Shown piece by piece: positions 51,838-60,974 of a DNA stretch of 64,000 bases (position 1 is the stretch's first letter; the number at the start of each line of letters is the position of its first letter). The translations under genes were made by a program, and so were the position numbers. Below the pieces are notes generated by a model. It was given only the letters and a program-made list of their open reading frames with translations. It was not told where the DNA came from and made no database searches. The stretch is from Niastella soli (lineage in GTDB: Bacteria > Bacteroidota > Bacteroidia > Chitinophagales > Chitinophagaceae), in contig NZ_JAGHKO010000011.1 of the NCBI RefSeq assembly GCF_017742245.1, positions 522,518 to 586,517 on the forward strand, read 5' to 3'.

Positions 51838-54231
51838 TCAATCTGTCCGTAAGCTTTTCATTGGAATACTGATAGCCGCTTTGATCGCCTGGAAGCATAT
51901 CGTCAACATCGCGACACCTATGATTCCTATGCAAGATATTCCGAAAACCCACCATTCGATATTTATCCTATATGCGTAGTCTTGCAGCCACTTATTCATT
52001 AACCACCACGTTATTGGCGTTGCAATGAATATAGCCACGAGAACAAGTTTCAAAAAATCCTTTGAAATCAGGCCGATAATTGTTGAAACCGATGCGCCTA
52101 ACACTCTGCGTATACTGATCTCTTTGGCGCGGTTGGCAACTGCGAGTGCTGAAAGCCCCAGTAGGCCTAAACATCCAAGAAAAATGGCAATCCCGCCAGC
52201 CCAACTAATAATATAGCCCAATCTTGTTTCCGCTTCATAGAATCGGTTAATATCCTCATCGAGAAACTCATATTTGAGTGGGTATTCGGAGGCAATTTTT
52301 TTCCATGCGGAATTTACCGAAGCCAAAGCTTCTGAAGGATCGCCTGGCTTCAGGCGCACATAAAAAAAGGTTAAATGTTGCCATTCTGGGGCAAACTCAT
52401 GAAATAATATCGGCTGTACACGATCAGTTAGGGCCTCATAGTTAAAATCGCGGACAACGCCTATCACCGTCGGGTTTTCAGCACCGTACTTATCATAGCC
52501 CTCCAATTTTCGGCCAATGCAATCTTTGAGCGGCCAACCCAATTCGTTTATCATGGATTCATTAACGATGACCGCGTTCACAGTGTCTGAAGCAATTGCC
52601 CAATCGAAATTTCTTCCAGCAACTATTTGCATACCCAAGGTTGGAATGTAGTCAGGATCAATAAGAAATTGTTTAATTTTTATAGACTTCTGCTGATAAC
52701 TAAAGTCTGTGAAGCCTGTACCTTCATGTTCACCGAGACCGTTGTCGGCACTTGTCACACCCAAAATTCCGGGATACCCGGAAAGGTCCTGTTTGAAGAG
52801 CGGGAAAAGGCGCCTCGTATCCGATACGCCAAACGCTTCCACCACAAGCACATTCTCTTTCGAAAAACCAAGGTCTTTCGATTGAATGTAGCGTAATTGC
52901 TGAATGATGATTATTGCAGAAACAATAAGCGCGGCGGAAAGTATAAACTGAAAAGTGACCAATGTCTTTGTAAAGAAATTGGCGCCGCCTAGCTTGATTT
53001 TAGCCTTCAATACGTCCACCGTATTAAAGCCCGACAATACTAATGCAGGGTAGCATCCCGAGAGGAAGCCAACAATCAGCACTAACCCAACAATGAGGCC
53101 GGTTAACTGCGGGAATTGCCCGAAAGAGAAACTCATATCCCTGCCGGACAATTGATTGAAGGAAGGAAAAAGCAGCCATACAAGTACCAAACTTATCAAC
53201 GTCGAAAAAAAAGCAAGTAGTAATGATTCTGACAAAAACTGAACCAGCAAAGCCTTTCTGGTCCCGCCAATAACTTTTCGGACGCCTACCTCTTTTGCAC
53301 GGCTTGCTGAACGGCCTATGGAAAGCGTGGTGAAATTAATGCAAGCAATTAATAAAACTCCAGCAGCGATAGTTAGTAGTATCCAAATCGATTTTGGATC
53401 GACAGGGGGAATATTGATGCCAACCAGTGCCGGATTAGTGTGCATTTTTTTTATTGGTTCCAGGTCGTACCCGCCCCGACCTTTATCGGGGAAATGCCTG
53501 TGCCAGAAGTCTGCCAGTATTTTATTGTTACTCGCTAATGTGCTTCCGGGCTTCAGCTGAACAAAGGTCATAAATGATCTCCCTTCCCAGTTATTTGCAC
53601 CAACTCTTTTTGCCATACTGTTTACAACCAAATCAAAGTTAGCCAGCATGCTGAATTGGAATGAAGAGTTGGACGGGGGATCTTTTATTATTGCCGTAAC
53701 TATAAAGGTTTCAAACACATCGAACGTCTTTACCTGTAATGATTCGCCGATGGCGTTTGTTTTGCCGAACAACCGTTGAGCGGTTGCTTCCGTTAACACC
53801 ATACTATGCAAATCACTGATAGCCGATTGAGCATTCCCATACTTGAATTTAAAGGAAAAAACATTGAAGAATGTGGGATCGGCATAGGCTAAATTTTCTC
53901 GTATCCCCACATCCTTGATTTTTATGAATTGTTCGTAGGCCTGAACATATCGAACATAATTCTCTACTCCCGGCAACTCATATTTCATCGCTGGACCCAA
54001 AGGTATTGAGGTATAAATGGGCTCAGGACCTGGTTCTCCCTCTCCTTCTACAACCAGATAGGTGTTGTTGGCATTTTTATGGAAGCTATCAAAGCTAAAT
54101 TCATTGATGGCATACAACATAAATAGGCTGAAACAGGCAATACCTATAGACAACCCCAACATGTTGATAAGGGACAATGACAATTGTTTTGCCAGTGTGC
54201 GAAGGGCTATTTTAAAATAATTTCTAATCAT
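51838..54231 (-). CDS. MacB/FtsX-type ABC transporter permease
   Basis: 797 residues from ATG 54229-54231; the frame continues 21 codons upstream but MIRNYFKIALRTL is the family start. An N-terminal membrane helix (LINMLGLSIGIACFSLFMLY) precedes a MacB periplasmic core domain, then three helices (SIWILLTIAAGVLLIACINF region). The same unit is duplicated in the C-terminal half (FILSAALIVSAIIIIQQLRY; LGCLGLLGLSALAVANRAKE ISIRRVLGAS). This double-FtsX form is common in Chitinophagaceae. The ATP-binding partner is not adjacent. Substrate unknown; family members move lipoproteins, peptides or antibiotics. Confidence 0.9.
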   Translation of the reverse strand: MIRNYFKIALRTLAKQLSLSLINMLGLSIGIACFSLFMLYAINEFSFDSFHKNANNTYLVVEGEGEPGPEPIYTSIPLGPAMKYELPGVENYVRYVQAYEQFIKIKDVGIRENLAYADPTFFNVFSFKFKYGNAQSAISDLHSMVLTEATAQRLFGKTNAIGESLQVKTFDVFETFIVTAIIKDPPSNSSFQFSMLANFDLVVNSMAKRVGANNWEGRSFMTFVQLKPGSTLASNNKILADFWHRHFPDKGRGGYDLEPIKKMHTNPALVGINIPPVDPKSIWILLTIAAGVLLIACINFTTLSIGRSASRAKEVGVRKVIGGTRKALLVQFLSESLLLAFFSTLISLVLVWLLFPSFNQLSGRDMSFSFGQFPQLTGLIVGLVLIVGFLSGCYPALVLSGFNTVDVLKAKIKLGGANFFTKTLVTFQFILSAALIVSAIIIIQQLRYIQSKDLGFSKENVLVVEAFGVSDTRRLFPLFKQDLSGYPGILGVTSADNGLGEHEGTGFTDFSYQQKSIKIKQFLIDPDYIPTLGMQIVAGRNFDWAIASDTVNAVIVNESMINELGWPLKDCIGRKLEGYDKYGAENPTVIGVVRDFNYEALTDRVQPILFHEFAPEWQHLTFFYVRLKPGDPSEALASVNSAWKKIASEYPLKYEFLDEDINRFYEAETRLGYIISWAGGIAIFLGCLGLLGLSALAVANRAKEISIRRVLGASVSTIIGLISKDFLKLVLVAIFIATPITWWLMNKWLQDYAYRINIEWWVFGISCIGIIGVAMLTICFQAIKAAISIPMKSLRTD

Positions 54232-54774
54232 ATAATCGCGGTCTTTGGCGAATAAAACCCGGATTCCTGCGGCTATGCAGAAAACCGGGAACAACGAGGT
54301 GAATATAAATTAAAGCATTCGTGCCAGCAAATCCAAACCCTTGTCCCAATTTTTCTTTATTTTCATAATGATCCAACTTTCCCAAAATCAACACACTTAT
54401 CCTTCAAATCTGCACATCTATTGCCCAAATCAGCACGAGTATCAAATGTGACCAGGGTTTCTTTTTTAAGTGGGCGGCAGGGTTATATATTCGCCGCGCT
54501 CTATATGATACCTGCCAGAACCTGCCAATGAGAAAAGCAACTGTAATGGCAAACAATTTTTGGTTTACACTGATACGATAGACGTGCCCAATCGTGATGA
54601 GGGAACAACATTCCAGTTATTTACAGCACCCTGAATCGCAGTTCCCAGTTGGATGGAACTGCAGGATGCCAAAATATCATTGAATTGCCTGTAAGTGGCA
54701 GGAAAATCAACCTGCGTATAATTTCATTGTTTATTAATAACAGGTTACAGTTCAGTGGAAAAACTGTTTTGTCA

Positions 54775-54827
54775 GTTCTGGGTGCCAAAAAAGAAAAGGC
54801 TTTAAGTGTTTGGACTTGAAGCCTTTT
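54775..54827. repeat. Diverged copy of the att-plus-terminator module
   Basis: GTTCTGGG (54775-54782) followed by a hairpin (54794-54807 with 54814-54827, one G-T pair) and T6 aligns with the attR core plus its terminator at 51510-51566; the similarity extends to a shared TTTTGACGNCC about 25 bases after each hairpin. The hairpin can terminate transcription by itself. The rest of 54232-54902 has no intact gene. Confidence 0.5.
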
Positions 54828-54902
54828 TTATTAAAACTATTTTATATTTTGACGACCCGAGAGGTTTTGCACTACTGGCGGACGGAAACCCTGGTTCCAC
54901 TT

Positions 54903-55448
54903 TTACTTAAGATTGTAATTTGAATTTGTCAAATGATAGCATATTAGGTCAGTAGCTGGCTTATCAGGTTCATTTGAATCCTTAAACGAGCATTTTTCCA
55001 ACAACTTTATAGAACGCTTATTATCTCTGTGAGAGTATGCTTCAATTTTTTGAACGTTAATAGTGTTGAATGAATATTCAATAACTTTTTCTATAGCTTC
55101 CCTCATTATTCCCTGTCCCTGGAAATTTGTCAAAAGTTCATAGCCAATTTCACACGTGTCATTTTCATCTGAAAAGCTAAAAAGACAAGTTGTTCCAATC
55201 AAAATGTTTTTGTTACGCAATGTTATCGCCCAATATAAGGAGTCGTTTTTATCAGTATTCTCATTGACCTTATTTATAAAATTCCTTGCATCATCAATAG
55301 TATTGCTAATTGCTCTGTCAAGATATTTATTTATTTCACTATCAGAACGCAAAGCGAAAATTTCTTGTTCATCATTAATATCAGGTCGTCTGAGAGTAAG
55401 CCTTTCCGTTGTCAAGATTGGAAAAGGCGTGAAAGTTCTATTTAACAT
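54903..55448 (-). CDS. RimJ/RimL-type GNAT acetyltransferase
   Basis: 181 residues with the RimJ/RimL pattern: PILTTERLTLRRPDINDEQE IFALRSD, CEIGYELLTNFQGQGIMREA with the acetyl-CoA loop FQGQGIM, and VQKIEAYSHRDNKRSIKLLE KCSF, whose Asn-x-x-S is the motif B side. Acts on the N-terminal amine of a protein or on a small molecule; the substrate is unknown. It is a single gene between a terminator and a non-coding stretch. Confidence 0.88.
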   Translation of the reverse strand: MLNRTFTPFPILTTERLTLRRPDINDEQEIFALRSDSEINKYLDRAISNTIDDARNFINKVNENTDKNDSLYWAITLRNKNILIGTTCLFSFSDENDTCEIGYELLTNFQGQGIMREAIEKVIEYSFNTINVQKIEAYSHRDNKRSIKLLEKCSFKDSNEPDKPATDLICYHLTNSNYNLK

Positions 55449-55778
55449 GCTGACGTATTTGGCTTGTTACAAACGCTGGTCGTCATAGTCTGACCGCTAA
55501 CACTTAAATATACGACGTTAACCGATCTTGATCTAAAAAAAAAATAAGCGACCGCACCTCCTTTGCCCGATTGAATATTATCATCCCGAATATTGATACA
55601 TGGTGCATACAAATTGAACGATTATGCAAACGTTTTTTTGTAGGGTAACCTCATATGGCTGGCCAAATTATCTTATGTTAGAAAGTTAATATATAGCCGA
55701 AGGTTTGCGACTAAGGTTTTTTTAGTTGTTTTTTACAAAAGACGTATAATTGTTACCGAAAGTTTAATAATTCATGCT
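55449..55778. other. Intergenic stretch
   Basis: About 330 bases without a gene. A structured segment at about 55460-55500 (containing GGTC/GACC inverted pairs) precedes the minus-strand acetyltransferase. No convincing promoter is seen for either neighbour. Confidence 0.4.
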
Positions 55779-57035
55779 ATGAGAATAGGTTTTTTTTTAA
55801 TTCTTTTATCAATTGTGCTGGGAGAGGTCTCCCTGGCACAGAGTAAGGCAGATAGCCTTTACCAGATGAAAAACTATTCAGCGGCTGGCTATTATTATCT
55901 GCAATCGGCACAGCATGCAGAGTTTAAAACGCTGCGATCGGGAGGTTATTACAACGCCGCTTGTTGTTATGCGCTCACCGGGAAAACTGATAGTGCTATG
56001 TTGCTGCTTCGCCTGGCCATTGCTGCCGGATATAAGAATGGCATACAGATGAAGGGGGACAATGACCTCAGCTCACTACATAGCTTACCTGAATGGTCGC
56101 AAATGGTCACCCGCCTCGAAAAGATAAGCTTAGGTACCCATAATCCCCAAAAGGCCAGGCTTATTACAAAGGATGTTGTTAACTTCTGGAAAGCTTACGA
56201 TCTCGCTCAATCAGACACGGCTCACCGTGCCGATATTTATCGTCAATATTACCTTGATAAGGGGACAGATGGATTGCAGGACTATTTCGCCCTCAAAGTA
56301 AAAAGTATTAAACGATTTGTTGCCGCACACGACAAGAAACGGGAACTCTACGCTGCCATCCGGAATAATACAGCTATGGTGGAAAGCTTGAAACCAGTAA
56401 TGGTCAACAGTTTTGTAAAGCTATATGAATATTATCCGGCGGCATATTTTCCGGATGTCTACTTCGTCATTGGATCATTCACCTCTGGCGGTACAGCCAG
56501 TGACAACGGGTTGCTGATCGGTCTTGACCAGGCTGTACGCTCAGCCAATATACCATTGGGGGAACTGACTTTGTGGGAACGCAATAATTTTGAGGAGTTA
56601 AACAAACTACCAAATACGGTCGCCCATGAATTGATCCACTTCAACCAAAATGGCATGAAAAGGGACACAACGCTGTTGTGTGCTGCTCTGGTGGAAGGCA
56701 TGGCAGACTTCATTGGAGAATTGATCTCAGGCCATACTGCCAATGAGCGGCTGCATACCTGGGCAAAAGGCCGGGAAAAAAAGATCTGGGAAGACTTTGA
56801 AAAAGAAATGTTTTTGAACAAGGCTGATAACTGGATTGCCAATGCCGGGCAGGAGACAGCCGACAAGCCAGCCGATCTGGGCTATTGGGTAGGATACCAG
56901 ATCTGCAAGGCCTATTATAATAAAAGCCCCGACAAAAAAGCGGCGATCAGGGATATGCTTAACATGCAGGATAGTAAAGAATTTTATGAGAAAAGTGGGG
57001 TGAGTTTTAACGATACGGGAAACCCGAACCTGTAA
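55779..57035 (+). CDS. Secreted gluzincin-like protein (DUF2268-like)
   Basis: 418 residues with a signal peptide (MRIGFFLILLSIVLGEVSLAQ), then a TPR-like region (YQMKNYSAAGYYYLQSAQHA ... GGYYNAACCYALTGKTDSAM), then a putative metallopeptidase domain. HELIH (His283-Glu284...His287) gives the zinc ligands and catalytic Glu, and EGMADFIGELISG (Glu306) fits the gluzincin third ligand. The pattern V-A-H-E-x-x-H ... E-G-x-A-x-x is like DUF2268 and GldB-related lipoproteins. Whether it is active and on what is unknown. It ends before a strong terminator. Confidence 0.75.
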   Translation: MRIGFFLILLSIVLGEVSLAQSKADSLYQMKNYSAAGYYYLQSAQHAEFKTLRSGGYYNAACCYALTGKTDSAMLLLRLAIAAGYKNGIQMKGDNDLSSLHSLPEWSQMVTRLEKISLGTHNPQKARLITKDVVNFWKAYDLAQSDTAHRADIYRQYYLDKGTDGLQDYFALKVKSIKRFVAAHDKKRELYAAIRNNTAMVESLKPVMVNSFVKLYEYYPAAYFPDVYFVIGSFTSGGTASDNGLLIGLDQAVRSANIPLGELTLWERNNFEELNKLPNTVAHELIHFNQNGMKRDTTLLCAALVEGMADFIGELISGHTANERLHTWAKGREKKIWEDFEKEMFLNKADNWIANAGQETADKPADLGYWVGYQICKAYYNKSPDKKAAIRDMLNMQDSKEFYEKSGVSFNDTGNPNL

Positions 57036-57053
57036 ATATTTGATACGGTCTTT

Positions 57054-57090
57054 AACAAGCGCCTTCAAGTCCGTCTTGAAGGCGCTTGTT
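57054..57090. terminator. Terminator after the gluzincin-like gene
   Basis: Perfect 16-bp arms AACAAGCGCCTTCAAG (57054-57069) and CTTGAAGGCGCTTGTT (57075-57090) around TCCGT, 19 bases after the stop codon. Confidence 0.85.
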
Positions 57091-57372
57091 ATTTCTAAGC
57101 CTGCAGTTACAGCGGTCATATTTTAACCTTACTTAATATTACCTTTCGGATACCTACTTTGCTGACCGACTTCTTTTTCGGCCAGTTCATTTTCATTTCA
57201 GCATCAGCCTAAAGATTGAACGCCATTTCATAGGGGTTAATTAAACGCCACGTTAAAAATAGATACTTTTCTAAGTAAGCATTACTCCCATCATTGTAGA
57301 ATTATATTTAGTTTTTCACGCAATGTGAATTAATTAACTCATATGAATAAGTGCTAATGTGCCGAATGTTCA

Positions 57373-57380
57373 TATCTTTG
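57373..57380 (+). promoter_or_regulatory. Candidate promoter of the barrel-Fn3-RHS operon
   Basis: TATCTTTG matches TAnnTTTG, about 125 bases before the GTG start at 57505. The 57091-57504 gap otherwise holds no gene. Confidence 0.4.
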
Positions 57381-57504
57381 CGTCCTTGAAATACCTTTAG
57401 TAAGGATTTTTACTATTGCCAGTAACGTATTACTACATCCGACTGAATTTTTTCCGCTTGTCATTTTGAATATATTAAGACCCTGAACCCTTAAACAGAA
57501 ACCG

Positions 57505-59850
57505 GTGCGAACCCTTCTTGCCGTATCAGTATTTTATTGTTGTTCCCTTTCCTTAGCCAAGGCTTCCGGCATTTCCGGTTCAGACAGGCGTGACCGTAAT
57601 AATACTAAAAATGCACCATTATTTGTTTGTAGTACTGATACCATGCCTCGCATGCAAGCGCAACCGGGCGTAATTAAAATACCGGTGCGGGGCAAGCTGC
57701 ATGATGTTTTCTTTTATGCAATTCCCGCCGATGAATTCCCCGAGGAAAAAGAAGTACTTAAAAAAAAGACGCTTTCCCCTGAGAATAAACGCCCGCAGTT
57801 GTTAAAAGTGACTGGTAATATATTATATGATGTAAACTATCGTTCCCGAATAGATACGCCTTATAATGAGAATGACGTGTATCAGCATACCGTTCAAACA
57901 AGGCTTGATCTGCTGTACAAAGAAAAATATCCCTTCCGGATGTACGTGACTACCCGGTTCAGCAATTCTTCCCTGTTCCGGAAATACACCGATCTTAATT
58001 TTCAGTTCAGCCAGGTGGACTTTAAACGAAAATTAAAGCAACAGGTGTTTGATGCAGTTCAGTCGCACCTGTTATCGCAGAATAATTTGTGCGATTCGCT
58101 CAAACGTTTACTGGAGGTTAAAAAACTGGCGATTTCTTCCATACATATGGACTTGCAAAAGCCCAATCTTATTCAAAAGATCGTGGAAGAAAGGGAGAGG
58201 CAGTTACTGGAAGCCAGAATGCTATTGAAACAATCTTCCATCCCTGGCCGCGAGGAGATAACAGACAGCCTGAAATTATTATTCAAAAAGAAAGAAAGCG
58301 ACAGTACCAATAGTGATAATAAGTATAACAGATATAAGGATAGCCTGGAAGCAAAAAAGCAACAATTAGACAGCCTGATCGCAGAATACCATGCTCTCGA
58401 AGCTGCCTTTGCCCGGGTTAAATCGGCTGAACAAACAAACCTTGCAAATCTAAAGAAACAAATTGACGGCGCAAAAGACGCCCAGGCGCTGGAGGAGCAA
58501 TTGCACCAGCTAAAGGTGCCTGATACTGTTTTACCTAAAGGGTATAAAACGCTTTACAGCATTCAGTCTTTAAGTATAGGCCGAAGCATTGCCGATTATT
58601 CAGAGCTCTCTGTAAAGAACGTGAGCATTACCGGTCTCCAGGTCGAATACAACCCGCATTATTATTATGCAGTGGCAGCGGGAAAGGTAGATTATCGTTT
58701 CAGGGATTATATAGTGCCTAACCATTCGCGTTCCAATCAATACCTGGCGCTGGCCAGGTTCGGTAAGGGAACAAAGAATGGCAGCCATCTCATCTTTACA
58801 TATTATACCGGTAAAAGACAATTTTTTAATGCGGCTATTGCCTCGCAACCCACGGGCGGCATTCCATCGTATAATCTGGCCGGTATTTCCATCGAAGGGA
58901 TTTATGCGCTAAATAAAAATATTTCCGTCATTGGTGAAGTGGCCAAGTCAACCATGCCTTATTACAGCCTCGATAGTATGCAAAGCAAAGGCTGGATGAA
59001 TGCCGTTACCCGGTTCAGTGAAAGAAGCAATGAGGCGTATTCAGTAAAGTTACTTTCCCAGTTCCCCAAAACACTTACCCGCTTTAGCGGTAACCTGCGT
59101 TACACGGGAGCGAATTTTCAATCCTTCAGTACTTATACCAGCGGTGCTTCCCAGTTAAAGTGGAATGTACAACTAGAGCAGTCGCTGTTAAAAAAGCAGT
59201 TGACGCTTATTTCTTCCTTGCAGCAGAATGATTATAACAACCCATTTGCTACTACATCATATAAAAGCTCTTCGCTGTTGGCTAGTTTTCAGGCAAATCT
59301 CAGAATAAAGAAATGGCCGATACTATCCATTGGATATTATCCTTCGTATCAGCTTATTAAAACCGGTGATGATGCCTATTCCGAAAGCAGGTATTACACC
59401 CTTACCGGCAGTGCAGGTTATTATTTTAATATCAGAGATGCGCAGTTTAGTTCATATGTCGTATTCAGCAGATTCTTCAATTCAGCAAATGACTCGGGTT
59501 ATATTTATTATAATTCAAAAAACATTTTGTTAAGCCAGAGCATAGCCTGGGACAGGTTTTCGGTAATGGGGAGTGCTTCGCTCAGCAATGGCACTGATTA
59601 CAATATGTATACGATCGAGAATACATGCCAGGTTGCGATCAATAAGATCGTTTCCGTTGGTGGCGGTGGTAAAATGATACAATACAGCTTAAATCCCCAA
59701 ACACAATGGGGCTATAACGCGAACCTTACTTTGAAAATACCCCGGCTCGGCGATATTCAATTAATGACTGATGAAGGGTATCTGCCGGCCGTAAACAAAC
59801 AATTGGTGAAAAACAGAACAGGTCGGCTGACCTATTATAAAATTTTTTAA
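57505..59850 (+). CDS. Outer-membrane barrel-like protein with internal coiled coil
   Basis: 781 residues starting at GTG 57505, the only start after the in-frame TGA at 57484 that gives a signal peptide (MRTLLAVSVFYCCSLSLAKA). An N-terminal region is followed by VTGNILYDVNYRSRIDTPY, like the first strands of a barrel, and a long coiled coil (about residues 200-330; KLAISSIHMDLQKPNLIQK IVEERERQ..., LEEQLHQLK). The C-terminal half alternates amphipathic strands (NPHYYYAVAAGKVDYRFRDY, SYVVFSRFFNSANDSGYIYY) and ends near RLTYYKIF. I do not recognise a named family. It is 9 bases from the next gene, so it probably forms a secretion or surface-display unit with the Fn3-like and RHS proteins. Confidence 0.7.
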   Translation: MRTLLAVSVFYCCSLSLAKASGISGSDRRDRNNTKNAPLFVCSTDTMPRMQAQPGVIKIPVRGKLHDVFFYAIPADEFPEEKEVLKKKTLSPENKRPQLLKVTGNILYDVNYRSRIDTPYNENDVYQHTVQTRLDLLYKEKYPFRMYVTTRFSNSSLFRKYTDLNFQFSQVDFKRKLKQQVFDAVQSHLLSQNNLCDSLKRLLEVKKLAISSIHMDLQKPNLIQKIVEERERQLLEARMLLKQSSIPGREEITDSLKLLFKKKESDSTNSDNKYNRYKDSLEAKKQQLDSLIAEYHALEAAFARVKSAEQTNLANLKKQIDGAKDAQALEEQLHQLKVPDTVLPKGYKTLYSIQSLSIGRSIADYSELSVKNVSITGLQVEYNPHYYYAVAAGKVDYRFRDYIVPNHSRSNQYLALARFGKGTKNGSHLIFTYYTGKRQFFNAAIASQPTGGIPSYNLAGISIEGIYALNKNISVIGEVAKSTMPYYSLDSMQSKGWMNAVTRFSERSNEAYSVKLLSQFPKTLTRFSGNLRYTGANFQSFSTYTSGASQLKWNVQLEQSLLKKQLTLISSLQQNDYNNPFATTSYKSSSLLASFQANLRIKKWPILSIGYYPSYQLIKTGDDAYSESRYYTLTGSAGYYFNIRDAQFSSYVVFSRFFNSANDSGYIYYNSKNILLSQSIAWDRFSVMGSASLSNGTDYNMYTIENTCQVAINKIVSVGGGGKMIQYSLNPQTQWGYNANLTLKIPRLGDIQLMTDEGYLPAVNKQLVKNRTGRLTYYKIF

Positions 59851-59859
59851 AAAGCCCCT

Positions 59860-60948
59860 ATGTACAGGCGATCATTATATGGAATGTTATTGGTGCTGCT
59901 GGCAGTTGCCGGCAATGCACAGGTATCAATATCGGTGCAGGAGCCGCCGGCAGGTATTGTGCAAAAGAGACAGTTATGGAATCTGGCATTGATCAATTCG
60001 GCTAACGAGCCTTTTGATGTGATAGTTGGGCTTACATTGATCGACCTGTCTGATAACCAGCCGGCCCTAAGCGCTTTTACCGGTTTCATTACGCTTAATA
60101 AAGGCGTGAAGCAATTGAAAGTGGCAGACATAGAGCCGATAGATTACGAATATGTTTCTCCCGCGTTCAGCAGATTGAATGATGCGTTGTTGCCTGTAGG
60201 CAATTACCAGGCCTGTTATACTGTATACACCGTTTTTAAAGAAGAAAGAAGGGTACTGACTGAAAGTTGCATCATGCTTGATGTACAGCCTTTAAGTCCG
60301 CCACAACTGACCATGCCCGTCGATTCGGCAATAATTCAAAATCCCTGGCCGCAATTCAGCTGGTTGCCACCGGCGCCCGTTACGCTTTTTAATGATCTGA
60401 ATTATGACCTGTTGATAACAGAGGTGCGGCCCGATCAGTCAGCCGGGGCAGCTATTCAGGAGAATTTACCTATTTATAATGCGCGTCGACTGACAACTAT
60501 GGTAAACAACTATCCTTCCTCCAACAAAACGCTTGATACCGGTAAGGTATATGCCTGGCGGGTGATTGCGAAGAATGGCGAAACCTTTGCAGCTCAAAGT
60601 GAGGTATGGACGTTCAGCATATCGCAGAACACAACGAAAGCATTAACACCTGGCAATGGTATGTACCTGGACCTAAGGAATTCGAATGCATATACGGGTA
60701 TTGCTGTTATTCCTGATAATGTTTTGGGTGTCCGGTATTATTCTTACGACAAGAGCCATGAAGCCGTGGTAAAATTCCTGAATGAAAAGAGAGAAGTGGT
60801 AAAGGAGATAGAAAAGACGATTGGATATGGGAACAACTATCTTGAGTTCAAACTCGGCCATTCATTCAAAAAAGATAATACTTATTCAATAGAGCTTACC
60901 GACCTGAATATGATCCGTTACCGGGCAACTTTCAGAATATCAAAATAA
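59860..60948 (+). CDS. Secreted Fn3-like protein
   Basis: 362 residues with a signal peptide (MYRRSLYGMLLVLLAVAGNA). The mature part is beta-rich; LSPPQLTMPVDSAIIQNPWP QFSWLPP and KVYAWRVIAKNGETFAAQSE VWTFSI have the fibronectin-type-III/Ig-like pattern seen in many Bacteroidota surface proteins (a Pro-rich start and a W-x-F-S-end). It has no catalytic motif. The gene lies 9 bases after the barrel gene and 26 before the RHS gene, so the three are an operon. It may be an adaptor for the RHS protein. Confidence 0.65.
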   Translation: MYRRSLYGMLLVLLAVAGNAQVSISVQEPPAGIVQKRQLWNLALINSANEPFDVIVGLTLIDLSDNQPALSAFTGFITLNKGVKQLKVADIEPIDYEYVSPAFSRLNDALLPVGNYQACYTVYTVFKEERRVLTESCIMLDVQPLSPPQLTMPVDSAIIQNPWPQFSWLPPAPVTLFNDLNYDLLITEVRPDQSAGAAIQENLPIYNARRLTTMVNNYPSSNKTLDTGKVYAWRVIAKNGETFAAQSEVWTFSISQNTTKALTPGNGMYLDLRNSNAYTGIAVIPDNVLGVRYYSYDKSHEAVVKFLNEKREVVKEIEKTIGYGNNYLEFKLGHSFKKDNTYSIELTDLNMIRYRATFRISK

Positions 60949-60974
60949 TCTATAAACTCGTTTTTCGTAGCAAT

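Noticed and set aside
51630-51979. Plus-strand frames over the end of the permease gene
   Set aside because: They are shadows of the permease or non-coding sequence with no domain support.
54600-54820. Plus-strand open frame running into the hairpin near 54800
   Set aside because: No start codon, ends in a terminator hairpin, and a vague resemblance to a secreted-enzyme fragment could not be supported.
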